From positions 1 through 59,770 of the forward strand of contig WTBR01000111.1 in NCBI GenBank assembly GCA_013138975.1: 59,770 nucleotides of DNA, written 5' to 3'. Positions 7,621 to 17,028 of the stretch are shown here, piece by piece (position 1 is the stretch's first letter; every line of letters begins with the position of its first letter). The notes below the pieces were generated by a model. It saw nothing but the letters and a program-made list of their open reading frames with translations, ran no database searches and was not told the DNA's origin. The stretch is from Bacteroidales bacterium. Its GTDB lineage: Bacteria > Bacteroidota > Bacteroidia > Bacteroidales > UBA12077. The translations under genes and the position numbers were made by a program.

Positions 7621-8954
7621 TTCTTTATTGTTGTTTTAACTTCGGCCATTGCTATTACAGGGAAAAATCTTACAAACAGTAAGAAACAAGTAAAGAAAAT
7701 TCCCAGTGTTCCAACAAAAATTGCTATTTCAAAAAGTGTAGGTTTATACATCTCCCAACTCGATGGTAAATAATCGCGGTGCAATGATGTCACAATAATT
7801 ACAAAGCGTTCGAACCACATTCCTATATTAATTACAATCGACATAAAAAATGTAAATCCGATACTTCGTCGTAATTTTTTAAACCAGAATAATTGTGGAG
7901 AAACAACGTTGCAAGTCATCATTATCCAATAAGCCCACCAATATGGCCCGGTTGCCCTGTTTATAAATGCAAACATTTCATATTCAACACCAGAATACCA
8001 TGCCATGAATAACTCCGTCATATAAGCAACTCCAACAATCGAACCCGTTAGAATGATGATTTTATTCATCAACTCAATATGATTTAAGGTAATGTAATCT
8101 TGTAAGTTCATTGTTTTTCGGGCAATGATTAGGAGTGTAAGCACCATAGCAAAACCTGAAAAAATCGCACCTGAAACAAAGTAAGGAGGGAAGATCGTTG
8201 TATGCCATCCGGGAATTACCGATGTAGCAAAATCAAAACTTACAATGGTATGTACTGATAAAACTAAAGGTGCAGCTAAACCAGCCAAGGTAAAACTAAC
8301 AATCTCGAAACGTTGCCAGTGTTTTGCAGAACCAGTCCACCCAAAACTTAATACTCGATAAATCGCCTTTTTGAATTTGGTTTTCATTCTGTCGCGAACA
8401 GTTCCTAAATCAGGAATTAATCCAACATACCAGAAAATCAATGAAACCAAAAAGTAGGTTGTAATTGCAAATACATCCCACAGCAATGGAGAATTAAAAT
8501 TAACCCAAACATCTCGGGTGTTAGGATAAGGAAAAATAAAGAATCCAAGTAGAAATCTTCCCATATGAATTAAAGGAAAAAGTCCAGCACATATAACCGC
8601 AAAAATGGTCATCGCTTCGGCAGAGCGGTTGATACTTGTACGCCATTTTTGTCTAAATAAAAGAAGAATTGCGGAAATAAATGTTCCCGCATGTCCAATA
8701 CCTACCCACCATACAAAGTTTGTGATGCTCCATCCCCAGCCAATGGTTTTGTTAACACCCCAAAGGCCGATTCCTTTCCATATGGTAAGTACAATTGCTA
8801 TTACTCCAATAAGTGCAGCCGAACCTGCGATCATAAGACTTACAAACCAAAGTTTGCCGGGTTTAGCAACGATAGGATTAAAAACATCATCAGTGATATT
8901 TTTTAAGCTTTTATTGCCTAGAATTAATGGTTCACGAGTTGAGATTTCTGACAC
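7614..8954 (-). CDS. actC: Alternative complex III subunit ActC, NrfD/PsrC-like quinol-binding membrane subunit
   Basis: ActC carries the quinol site of alternative complex III. The 446 residues are almost wholly membrane-spanning, with about ten helices, in the NrfD/PsrC fold. Typical segments are W-G-V-N-K-T-I-G-W-G-W near 67, the short GIGHAG motif at about 86-91, and WHTTIFPPYFVSGAIFSG near 250. The soluble N-terminus of about 40 residues and the C-terminus face the cytoplasm in known structures. It follows actB after 466 bases of repeat-filled spacer, which is much wider than usual for this operon. Confidence 0.92.
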   Translation of the reverse strand: MSEISTREPLILGNKSLKNITDDVFNPIVAKPGKLWFVSLMIAGSAALIGVIAIVLTIWKGIGLWGVNKTIGWGWSITNFVWWVGIGHAGTFISAILLLFRQKWRTSINRSAEAMTIFAVICAGLFPLIHMGRFLLGFFIFPYPNTRDVWVNFNSPLLWDVFAITTYFLVSLIFWYVGLIPDLGTVRDRMKTKFKKAIYRVLSFGWTGSAKHWQRFEIVSFTLAGLAAPLVLSVHTIVSFDFATSVIPGWHTTIFPPYFVSGAIFSGFAMVLTLLIIARKTMNLQDYITLNHIELMNKIIILTGSIVGVAYMTELFMAWYSGVEYEMFAFINRATGPYWWAYWIMMTCNVVSPQLFWFKKLRRSIGFTFFMSIVINIGMWFERFVIIVTSLHRDYLPSSWEMYKPTLFEIAIFVGTLGIFFTCFLLFVRFFPVIAMAEVKTTIKNK

Positions 8955-9420
8955 CTTTTTTATATTTTAAATTACAAATTATAAGTTCAAAATTTCAGAT
9001 TCCAAGTTTCAAATAACAAATTCAGGATTTCAAGTTTCAAGTTCCAGATTCCAGATTGAATAACACTTCGACAGGCTCAGTGTGACAGCCCTTATAATAG
9101 TCACATGTCATATTGAGCTTGTCGAAATATGTTTATTAAATCTCCTGTTTGTCTATTATTGTCATTTGGTTTTTGATATTTGTTATTTTAATTATCAATA
9201 GTCAATTGAAAATTATCAATTTAATTATCCTTTATTCTGTACATATTTCACTTTACTCTTTTTACTTTTATCTTAATCCTAGTACAATACACGTATACTT
9301 TTATCTTTTTACTTTTTACTTTTATCTTCACTCTTAACTCTTCACTCTTTATCCTTTATCCTTTATCCTTTATTCTTTTTTCACTTTGATCTTTTTACTT
9401 TTTACTTTTATCTTTTATCT
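8955..9420. repeat. Repeat-filled spacer between actB and actC
   Basis: No gene. Three parts are visible. First, 8985-9060 is a degenerate array of TTCCAGA / TTTCAAG heptamers. Second, 9063-9131 is a REP-like inverted repeat: ACACTTCGACAGGCTCAGTG against the reverse complement of a TGTCATATTGAGCTTGTCGAA arm. Third, 9230-9420 is a pyrimidine-rich array with periodic CTTTATC, TTTTTAC and ACTCTT units, including three exact tandem CTTTATC copies near 9350-9372. The short open frame at 9149-9337 is a translation of this array and is not a gene. Confidence 0.75.
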
Positions 9421-12321
9421 TTACTTTTTATTCTTAACCTTAGTTAAATACCCAACAGAAGGTAAGGTATGCAATTCTTCCAGTAAATGATACCTACGTT
9501 TTTGCTTGAACAACTTTGAAACTTCGCTATTCTCATCATTTAAATCACCGAAAACAATTGCATTTGCAGGGCAAGTTTGCTGACAAGCCGTTTTTATATC
9601 CCCATCGCGTAATTCGCGATTTTCAAGTTTTGCCTTAAGCTTTTTTTCTTGTATTCGTTGAACACAAAACGAGCATTTTTCAATTACACCTTTTGCACGA
9701 ACAGTAACATCAGGGTTTAAAACCATTCTTGGTAAATCCATTGTCATTCCGTGTGGATCGTATAAATTACCACCAAGTGCATCGGCATTATTGTAATCAA
9801 ACCAATTAAATCTCCGCACTTTATACGGACAGTTATTATTGCAATATCGTGTTCCAATACAACGATTATAAGCCATTTGATTTAATCCTTCAGAGCTATG
9901 GTTCGTTGCCCCAACCGGACAAACATTCTCACAAGGAGCGCTATCGCAATGCTGACACATTACAGGTTGGCGAACAACTTCCGGATTCTCAGGATCGCCG
10001 GCATAATACCTGTCAATTCGCATCCAGTGCATTTCGTGCGCACGCTTCACTTCTTCTTTCCCTACAATCGGAATATTATTTTCGGTATTACATGCAATCA
10101 CACAAACATTACAACCTGTACATGCATTTAAATCAACGGACATTGCCCAATGGTGGCCTTTGTATTCATGCTCTTTGTATAATGATTGATGATGCTTTTC
10201 AATTTCTTTATGTCGCTCGTTTCCTGATTCAGGATTTTCAATATACTTTTCCAGTGAAGTTTCACGGATAATATCTCGCCCTTCCATCGAATCATGAGAT
10301 TGAGTTGTTGCAAATTCATTAAATTCGGCTGTCTTTTCTATTGAGATATTCTCAAATGAATATTCTCTAAATTCTTTGTTTTTAACTAAACTGTAAACAT
10401 TTACTCCTACATCTTTCCCCGATTTTCCTGCAACAGTTCTTCCATAACCTAATGCAATTGAAATGGTGTATTTTGCTTGCCCGGGTTGCACTAAAACAGG
10501 AATTTTTAATGTGCCATTTATATTAATTACATCACCCGATTTAAGATTTTTTTCTTTTGCCAAGGCAAGCGAAATAGCTGCATAATTATCCCAGCTTACC
10601 TTCGAAACAGGATCAGGTAATTCTTGTAACCAAGGATTGTTGGCATATTTACCCGTTCCAATATTTACGCTTTCGTAAACTTGTAATTCTAAATCAGAAC
10701 TTGAGTTCGCCTTTATTTTAATCGAACTTAAATCAAAATTAAATTTAGGTTTAGAAGATTTTACGGAAATTTCAACCACACCATCTTGCAATGATTTATT
10801 CCAAAATCCTCCAAAATCAAATACCCTGTTAGTTCTTGAATAGATATTAGATCGCCAATAATCTTTAATGTATTGATAATAATCTGTTTGAATTCCACTC
10901 CATTTTAGCAAGGATACTTGCTCTTGTCTGGTATTGAATATTGCATGAATACAGGGCTGAGCTAAACCGTAAGTCCCAATCTTTGGATTGAAATCATTCC
11001 ACGATTCCAAATAATTGTTTGCAGGACAAACATACTTAACCAATACAGAAGTCTCATCGGGAATTGAAGAAAGTGATATGCTTAAATCAATATTTTGTAT
11101 TGCTCTTGTTATTTTTTCTGAATCGGGATAATCATAAACAGGATTGCAGTCGTAAAAGATTACAGCATTATAATCACTGTTATTTTTAACAAAATTGGCA
11201 AAATCTTTATCATTCCCCTGCTTAGTTAAAAGCGCATTATCAAAAGAAATTGTTTTGCCGTAATTTTCTAAAACTTGGTTTATTCCTGCAACTATAATTT
11301 GAGTTTCTGTATTATTCGTTCCGCAAACCACAAGTGATTTCCCTTTGTTTTTTAATAGCTCGTCGCCTAATTTATTTATATCAACGTTAGAACCGAAAGC
11401 CTCAATTTGAGCTTGCCCTTTTTTACTCGCAATGTAATTATAAAGATTTGCAACAATATTTTGTTCGTGCGATGGATTTATAATAATACGCTCATCGGCA
11501 TTACTTCCGGTTAAAGACATGCCACTTTCAATTTGAATATGGCGCGACATTGTCTTTTTATTTTCACTTACTTTTCTGTTTTTCGAATACTGTTTTGTGT
11601 ATTCAATCGGAGATAGCCACGATCCAAGAAAATCAGCATTAATGCCAACAATCATATTTGCCTTATCGAATTGGTAATTTGGAATTACACCTTTCCCAAA
11701 ACATAGCTCATTAGCATCCAACAGGGCTGATGATGAAATAGAATCATAAATTATATGTTCAGTATTTGGATATTCCTTAATAAAATCTTCAATTACTTTC
11801 TTTGTACTTGGACTAATTATACTCGATGACACAATGGCTACTTTACCTTTTATATCTTTAAGATGATTGATAATCTGATTGTCAATTTCTGTCCAGTTCG
11901 CATCGACACCATTTATTTGCGGTTTTTGGTAGCGAGTATCATCGTATAAACTTAATAATGATGATTGAGTAATACTGTTTGTTGCTCCTTGCGAAATGTT
12001 GGAAAGTTCATTTCCTTCAATCTTTATTGGGCGGCCATCAAGCACTTTAACCAAAATGCTGTTATATTTATCACCATCGAAAAAACCAGATGCATAATAA
12101 TTTGCCATACTCGGCGTGATTTCTTCAGGCTTTATTAAGAAAGGAATAGCTTTATGTGTCATATTTTCACAACGCGAAAGGACAAGCGTTGAGGCTAATC
12201 CAAAACCAAATAATTTTAAGAAATCTCTACGATTTGTTTGATTTTTATTTTCAGGCAAATTTTCCTCCTTATTATTGAGAGGATTTAATTCACTGTCTAT
12301 GTTTTTCCAATATTTCGCCAT
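9421..12321 (-). CDS. actB: Alternative complex III subunit ActB, molybdopterin-oxidoreductase-like Fe-S protein with Tat signal
   Basis: ActB is the large periplasmic iron-sulfur subunit of alternative complex III. The N-terminus has a late Tat motif RRDFLKLFGFG at 31-41 ending in a lipobox-type Cys51, the layout known as TAT-variant-translocated. Residues about 80-700 resemble molybdopterin oxidoreductases but in this family hold no cofactor. The C-terminal third, from about residue 730, is ferredoxin-like with clusters CTGCNVCVIAC, CQHCDSAPCENVCP, CIGTRYCNNNCP, CSFC and ACQQTCP, supporting one [3Fe-4S] and three [4Fe-4S] centres as in known complexes. The 966-residue length is normal. Repeat R1a begins 48 bases upstream of the start. 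Confidence 0.95.
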   Translation of the reverse strand: MAKYWKNIDSELNPLNNKEENLPENKNQTNRRDFLKLFGFGLASTLVLSRCENMTHKAIPFLIKPEEITPSMANYYASGFFDGDKYNSILVKVLDGRPIKIEGNELSNISQGATNSITQSSLLSLYDDTRYQKPQINGVDANWTEIDNQIINHLKDIKGKVAIVSSSIISPSTKKVIEDFIKEYPNTEHIIYDSISSSALLDANELCFGKGVIPNYQFDKANMIVGINADFLGSWLSPIEYTKQYSKNRKVSENKKTMSRHIQIESGMSLTGSNADERIIINPSHEQNIVANLYNYIASKKGQAQIEAFGSNVDINKLGDELLKNKGKSLVVCGTNNTETQIIVAGINQVLENYGKTISFDNALLTKQGNDKDFANFVKNNSDYNAVIFYDCNPVYDYPDSEKITRAIQNIDLSISLSSIPDETSVLVKYVCPANNYLESWNDFNPKIGTYGLAQPCIHAIFNTRQEQVSLLKWSGIQTDYYQYIKDYWRSNIYSRTNRVFDFGGFWNKSLQDGVVEISVKSSKPKFNFDLSSIKIKANSSSDLELQVYESVNIGTGKYANNPWLQELPDPVSKVSWDNYAAISLALAKEKNLKSGDVININGTLKIPVLVQPGQAKYTISIALGYGRTVAGKSGKDVGVNVYSLVKNKEFREYSFENISIEKTAEFNEFATTQSHDSMEGRDIIRETSLEKYIENPESGNERHKEIEKHHQSLYKEHEYKGHHWAMSVDLNACTGCNVCVIACNTENNIPIVGKEEVKRAHEMHWMRIDRYYAGDPENPEVVRQPVMCQHCDSAPCENVCPVGATNHSSEGLNQMAYNRCIGTRYCNNNCPYKVRRFNWFDYNNADALGGNLYDPHGMTMDLPRMVLNPDVTVRAKGVIEKCSFCVQRIQEKKLKAKLENRELRDGDIKTACQQTCPANAIVFGDLNDENSEVSKLFKQKRRYHLLEELHTLPSVGYLTKVKNKK

Positions 12322-12368
12322 TCTATTGTGATTTTTTCATTTTCAAAACTGCTGTATTGTTTTCTAAT

Positions 12369-12525
12369 TAGTGTCAGCAAGAAAACAGCCTTTTTTTCAA
12401 GTCTTTGATAAGAAAGCGTCAAAGACAAGGCTTTCGAAGTGTTGGAAACCAGGGAGCTTACTTTTGTAAGTGACTGTTTTCAACACGAGAATAACGCAGT
12501 ATTTGGCGTTTTCTTGCAAAGACTA
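12369..12525. repeat. R1a, structured repeat with TAGT...GCAAGAAAAC ends
   Basis: This is a 157-bp copy of repeat family R1. Outer ends are TAGTGTCAGCAAGAAAAC and, as reverse complement, TAGTCTTTGCAAGAAAAC. Inside, GTCTTTGA pairs with TCAAAGAC, and GTGTTG...CTTACTTTTGTAAG...CAACAC forms a second nested hairpin, so a single strand could fold into a three-way junction. The element fills the gap between actB and the lipoprotein gene. Its outer TAG is the stop codon of that gene. Confidence 0.85.
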
Positions 12526-13017
12526 ATTAGTGTTTAGCCTCTCAAACTCAAAAGGAATTTTCATTTCCCCTCCTGAAATTACAGCTGTAATATTGTTTTC
12601 ATTTTTAAAGTATTTTATTTTCTTAGGAAATTCGTTCATTTCATTTTCACAAGTAAAACTTTCCTTATCTATCTCAGTTAATTTGAAAATTGTTGGATTA
12701 GATTCACCTTTTCCAATTACTTCAAAATTCCAATCTTCATCAGACTTTATTAATTTAATATTCTCCTTCCAGATTGTATCACTGTTTTGTAAAGTAAAAC
12801 CAATGGCTACGTACTTTGTATTATTAATCTTATTCCATATTTCATATGTCTCCATGCCATCTTTTTCATTAATTCTATGCCATCTTCCCAAAAGCCAATC
12901 AAAGTTTTCTGTTAATGCAGAAGATTCACTATTTGATTTATCTGTAGGGCTATTTTTACAAGAAACTATAAAAACTACCAACGCAATAATTAATATTATT
13001 ATCATTTTATTTTTCAT
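12523..13017 (-). CDS. DUF6265-like lipoprotein inserted between actA and actB
   Basis: This is a 164-165-residue lipoprotein with signal MKNKMIIILIIALVVFIVSC and an Asn/Ser-rich linker. The mature part begins FDWLLGRWHR and later has FPKKIKYF, matching the pattern of DUF6265-type beta-barrel-like domains as I remember them (W-x-x-G-x-W at the start, a late fP-x-x-I-x-Y). The start at 13017 is preferred over one two codons upstream. It sits inside the act operon, which normally runs directly from actA to actB, and is bordered by R1a on one side and heptamer repeats on the other. I infer it is a later insertion, not a subunit. Its TAG stop is supplied by R1a. Confidence 0.75.
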   Translation of the reverse strand: MKNKMIIILIIALVVFIVSCKNSPTDKSNSESSALTENFDWLLGRWHRINEKDGMETYEIWNKINNTKYVAIGFTLQNSDTIWKENIKLIKSDEDWNFEVIGKGESNPTIFKLTEIDKESFTCENEMNEFPKKIKYFKNENNITAVISGGEMKIPFEFERLNTN

Positions 13018-13023
13018 ATGCAT

Positions 13024-13344
13024 TCTAATTCTTAATTTTTTACTAGTGTCAAGTCATGCTTTAAGTTTTGAGTCGACCTGACAGGTTTTGAATTCGCCAA
13101 GCCGCTTCAAGCGGCTAGGCGAATATGAATATCTCATTTAGACCTCACAGATCATTCTGACTCTGTCAGGTTTTCAACTCTACCGGGTACTCAATTCTTA
13201 CTACTAATTACTCACTACTACTTTTTTAGTTGTCGATTATTAGATGTTTTCTGAGTTTTCTGAATTTTATTTTAAATGTCATATTGTCCCGATAACTATC
13301 GGGATGTCGAAATATTACAGTTAAAATAATTCCAACTAAATTTT
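13024..13344. other. Spacer between lipoprotein gene and heptamer array
   Basis: No gene. A strong hairpin lies at 13092-13124 (ATTCGCCAAGCCGCT / AGCGGCTAGGCGAAT, one mismatch). The same core, AAGCCGCT..AGCGGCT, recurs at 23096-23127. A REP-like half unit with TCCCGATAACTATCGGGA lies at about 13287-13311. Confidence 0.6.
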
Positions 13345-13449
13345 CACTACTCACTACTCACTACTCACTACTCATTACTCATTACTCATTACTCATTACT
13401 CATTACTCATTACTCATTACTCATTACTCATTACTCATTACTCATTACT
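13345..13449. repeat. Heptanucleotide tandem array, 15 units
   Basis: Four CACTACT units (13345-13372) are followed by eleven exact CATTACT units (13373-13449), with no interruption. The array ends two bases before the actA stop codon region (actA ends at 13452). The near-perfect units suggest recent expansion by slippage. Copy number may differ between strains. Confidence 0.97.
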
Positions 13450-13451
13450 AT

Positions 13452-14597
13452 TTAATAATGACATTTCATACAATTCTCCCCACCCAACTCAGCTACAGTT
13501 AACGAGTCAATTGTATTATTTTTGAACTGTTCGTGATATTCTTTAAAAGTCTCTTTATAATATTCATTGTTCATGAAATCGACTTTTTTGCTTCTATGGC
13601 AATCTAAACACCAGCCCATTGACAATTCGCTAAATTGTTTTACCAAATGCTCATTTTCAACTAAACCATGACATTCTGCACATTCTAATTTACCCACACC
13701 AGCATGTTGAGCGTGACTAAAAAATACATGATCAGGTAGTTTATGAATCCTAATCCATTCGCTTGGTTTTTTATTCTCAACATTAGCAAGTATTTTATTG
13801 ATTTCAAATCTTCCTGAGTTTGTTCCTTCTCGTACTAATTCGTGGCAATTCATACAAACATTTGTTGATGGAATTCCCGCCGATTTTGCCGTTTCAACCG
13901 TATGATGGCAATAAATGCAATCTATTTTATTATCGCTAACATGCACTTGGTGTGAGAATTTAATAGGCTGTAGTGGAGCATAATTTTTTGTACGGCCTAA
14001 ACCAATTGCGTCGTGAACGATTATTTTTAAAATAAACGCAAGAGCAACAAAAATAATAAGACCATGCAGCGGCTTGAATTTTATAATTTTCGTGACTGAT
14101 AAATCGAGAATAGCAGCAAAAAGAATAATTATTAGGAATATAAAGAATGCTAATTTAGTAACAAGCATTTTGGGTTTTCCTAATCCTTCATCCTTGAAAT
14201 TATTAAGATATTGTTTTATTAATTCGATTTGATTAGGAGATAATTTTACATCTTTATGTACTTCTGAAATCTTTTTAGTTACAGGATTTAATAGTGAATT
14301 AGCAAAAGTGGCGCTATCCATATTTTGAACGGAAATAGCAATTTCCAGAGCATTGGGATTCCAATTAAATGTATCAATTACTACGGTATTATGACAGGAT
14401 GCACAATTAATAGTATTGTCTCCGGTTTTTATTAATCCGAAAAATAATCTTTCCCCTAATTTAAGATCATTGGAAATATAAGAATCATCGTGTTGCTTGG
14501 AATTAACTTCTTCAGCGTAAGATTTTAATGTAGAACTAAAAGATATGAGACAAAGGATTAGAAATAGTTTGAAGTAATTAATTATTTCTTTTTTCAT
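13452..14597 (-). CDS. actA: Alternative complex III subunit ActA, multiheme cytochrome c with six CXXCH motifs
   Basis: ActA holds the c-type hemes that carry electrons out of alternative complex III. The 381 residues have a signal peptide (1-28), a first small domain with CASCH at 65-69, transmembrane helices at about 147-165 and 179-195, and a C-terminal pentaheme domain with CIYCH 227, CMNCH 248, CAECH 306, CLDCH 330 and CMKCH 376. Known ActA proteins are described as pentaheme, so the N-terminal motif may add a sixth heme. It is the first gene of the operon, and the promoter should lie in the 750-bp gap shared with coxA. Confidence 0.93.
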   Translation of the reverse strand: MKKEIINYFKLFLILCLISFSSTLKSYAEEVNSKQHDDSYISNDLKLGERLFFGLIKTGDNTINCASCHNTVVIDTFNWNPNALEIAISVQNMDSATFANSLLNPVTKKISEVHKDVKLSPNQIELIKQYLNNFKDEGLGKPKMLVTKLAFFIFLIIILFAAILDLSVTKIIKFKPLHGLIIFVALAFILKIIVHDAIGLGRTKNYAPLQPIKFSHQVHVSDNKIDCIYCHHTVETAKSAGIPSTNVCMNCHELVREGTNSGRFEINKILANVENKKPSEWIRIHKLPDHVFFSHAQHAGVGKLECAECHGLVENEHLVKQFSELSMGWCLDCHRSKKVDFMNNEYYKETFKEYHEQFKNNTIDSLTVAELGGENCMKCHY

Positions 14598-15349
14598 ATA
14601 AAGTAATTATTGCTAATTTCTTTCAAGTTCGTAATAAATATTCTCTTTATCCACTTTTTCGACCATTTAGATTTAAAACTTATTTAGATTTAATATCAAT
14701 TACAGCATTTCGTTTCCTAAATGCCTTATTTTAATTAGGTTCTTTTGTTACTTGTATTGCTATTTTGTTAGTGCCTAATATTCGTCTGTCTATTAAGCAA
14801 ATAGATGTGGCGCAACTCACTTAAACAGATTATAGTAAATAGCAATTTATTTACTGATTATTATAAAATTCCTGCCACAGCTTGCAAATTTATGGTAGGT
14901 CAGCAAGAAAACTGCTTTTTTTTCAAGTCTTTGATAAGAAAGCGTCAAAGACATTCCGATAACTATCGGAATTTGAAGTGTTGAAAATCAGGGAGTTTAC
15001 TTTTGTAAGGGACTGTTTTCAACACGAGAGTAAGGCAGTATTTGGCGTTTTCTTGCAAAGACTATTTAAAATTTGTTTTGTTAAAACAAGTAGTCAATTA
15101 TTTGATAAAGCTTAAATTTTATGTAATTTGATGAATATTTAAAATCAGTGAGACTATGATTTTGTTATCAAAATTATCTAGCCGAACTGATCCCGAGCGG
15201 TAGTCGAGGGACTTAAAGGCTTATATTCTTTGCAATTTGGAGCGCATGGAATATAAAATATTCCATTGAGATACCTCGTCAGTTTGCTGCGAGGAGTTTT
15301 ATTGGATATTAAGTAATTTCAATCAAGTAAATAAAATAATTTGAAAATA
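14598..15349. other. Divergent regulatory gap between actA and coxA
   Basis: No gene. R1b occupies 14896-15064. Downstream of it two small palindromes precede coxA: ATGGAATA-TAAAA-TATTCCAT near 15248-15268 and a hairpin CCTCGTCAG-TTTG-CTGCGAGG at about 15272-15292. Both lie within 110 bases of the coxA start and would be in, or next to, its leader. I could not pick out a clear TAnnTTTG promoter for either operon. Confidence 0.5.
14896..15064. repeat. R1b, structured repeat
   Basis: A 169-bp copy of R1 between the divergent act and cox operons. Ends are TAGGTCAGCAAGAAAAC and, as reverse complement, TAGTCTTTGCAAGAAAAC. It has the same internal GTCTTTGA/TCAAAGAC and CTTTTGTAAG-type hairpins as R1a, plus an extra ATTCCGATAACTATCGGAAT palindrome in one arm. 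Confidence 0.85.
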
Positions 15350-16927
15350 ATGAGCAATTCAAATCTCCCCAATTACTTAGAATACAAAGGAAAATACAAA
15401 GGAATTTTTGCATGGATATTCTCAACTGATCATAAAAAAATAGGACTACTCTATTTATACTCAATAATGAGTTTTTTTATTGTGGGGGCTATTTTAGGTT
15501 TACTTATGAAGTTAGAACTGATAGCACCGGGTAAAACCATTATGGAAGCTAAATCATACAATGCAGTTTTTACTATGCATGGAATAACAATGATTTTCTT
15601 AATTGTTGTACCCGGAATCCCGGCCATTTTCGGAAACTTTTTTCTGCCTATATTAATTGGTGCAAAAGATGTTTTTTATCCAAAATTAAATTTATTATCG
15701 TGGTGGTTATATATAATTGGAGCAGCAATAGCATTGTCATCTCAGTTTATGAATGGCGCTTCGCCCGATACCGGATGGACATTTTATGCACCTTATAGTT
15801 TTAGAACTCAATCGAATGTATTGCCTGCTTTAATTGGGGCATTTGTATTAGGTTTTTCTTCAATCCTTACAGGATTAAACTTTATTGTTACAATGCACAG
15901 AATGCGGGCGCCGGGCATGGGATGGTTTAAAATGCCTTTATTCCCGTGGACATTATACGGAACAGCTTGGATTCAGTTGTTAGCAACACCTGTAATTGGA
16001 ATTACATTATTAATGGTTGTTGCAGAGAGAGTATTAAATATTGGCTTTTTCGATCCCGCTTTAGGAGGGGATCCGGTGTTATACCAGCATTTGTTCTGGA
16101 TTTATTCGCATCCCGCCGTTTATATAATGATTTTGCCGGCAATGGGTGTAATATCCGAGGTAATACCAACTTTTGCAAAAAAGGAAATATTTGGTTACAA
16201 TGCAATCGTTATATCAACTTTACTGATAGCATTTGTTGGCTATTTTGTTTGGGGACATCATATGTTCACAGCAGGAATGAGCGAGACCTCTTTGTTTGCT
16301 TTTTCGTTTTTAACATTTTTAGTTGCAATTCCAAGTGCCATTAAAATATTTAATTGGCTTGCTACTTTATACAAAGGATCAATTGTTTTAAAAACTCCAA
16401 TGTATTGGGCAGTGTCCTTTTTATTTGTATTTATGATCGGAGGATTATCAGGATTGGTGCTGGGAGCAATGGCAATCAATGTTCATTTGCATGATACGGC
16501 ATTTGTTGTATCGCATTTTCACTTTATAGTATTCGGTGGAGTGGGTTTTGCATTTTTTGCAGGAATACATTATTGGTTTCCTAAAATTTATGGTAAAATG
16601 TACGATGCCTGGTGGGCAGATACAGGATGGATCGTTTTCTTTTTTGGATTCCTATTGCTTTACACACCCATGTTTTATTTGGGAATAGCAGGAATGCCAC
16701 GAAGATATTACGATTACGTTCCTGAATTTCATTTTGCAAATATCTTATCATCCTTTGGTGCATTTATAATGATTGCAGGTCTTGTAATTATTATAATTAA
16801 TTTGTTTAGATCGGCGAAAAATGGAGAAAAAGCAGAAGTAAGTCCTTGGGGTGGACAAACCCTGGAATGGACAATTTCAAGTCCGCCAATACTTGAGAAT
16901 TTTGAAGAAATTCCTGAAATCAAATAA
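15350..16927 (+). CDS. coxA: Cytochrome c oxidase subunit I, caa3-type, A2 family
   Basis: CoxA is the catalytic subunit that reduces O2 at the heme a3-CuB site. I place the start at the ATG at 15350 (MSNSNLPNYL, 525 residues) instead of a TTG nine bases upstream. Visible motifs are MHGITM with the low-spin heme ligand near H77, WIYSHPAVY at about 250-258 with the CuB His and cross-linked Tyr, HH near 303, and HDTAFVVSHFHF with the heme a3 and heme a ligands. YSHPAVY in place of GHPEVY marks the A2 family, in which the D-channel glutamate is absent and a Tyr-Ser pair replaces it. It is the first gene of coxA-coxC-coxD-coxB. Confidence 0.96.
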   Translation: MSNSNLPNYLEYKGKYKGIFAWIFSTDHKKIGLLYLYSIMSFFIVGAILGLLMKLELIAPGKTIMEAKSYNAVFTMHGITMIFLIVVPGIPAIFGNFFLPILIGAKDVFYPKLNLLSWWLYIIGAAIALSSQFMNGASPDTGWTFYAPYSFRTQSNVLPALIGAFVLGFSSILTGLNFIVTMHRMRAPGMGWFKMPLFPWTLYGTAWIQLLATPVIGITLLMVVAERVLNIGFFDPALGGDPVLYQHLFWIYSHPAVYIMILPAMGVISEVIPTFAKKEIFGYNAIVISTLLIAFVGYFVWGHHMFTAGMSETSLFAFSFLTFLVAIPSAIKIFNWLATLYKGSIVLKTPMYWAVSFLFVFMIGGLSGLVLGAMAINVHLHDTAFVVSHFHFIVFGGVGFAFFAGIHYWFPKIYGKMYDAWWADTGWIVFFFGFLLLYTPMFYLGIAGMPRRYYDYVPEFHFANILSSFGAFIMIAGLVIIIINLFRSAKNGEKAEVSPWGGQTLEWTISSPPILENFEEIPEIK

Positions 16928-17028
16928 TATTTGAAATGACAGTCAATGACTGAAATGAAAATTGAGATACGACAGTGTAACATTGAAATACAGTGACTTA
17001 ATATTGATTTGATAAAATTACTGAAAAT

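Noticed and set aside
8605..8970. Plus-strand frames over actC
   Set aside because: Antisense of a well-recognised NrfD-like gene, with no start signals or family likeness.
9149..9337. Small plus-strand frame with repeated Tyr/Phe/Leu
   Set aside because: It translates a pyrimidine-rich degenerate repeat array and has no likeness to a protein.
12530..13081. Plus-strand frame opposite the DUF6265-like lipoprotein
   Set aside because: The minus strand has a lipoprotein signal and a family-like pattern. The plus frame only mirrors it and extends into a hairpin.
13345..13449. CRISPR-like array
   Set aside because: Units are 7 bp and contiguous, without spacers, so this is a simple tandem repeat.
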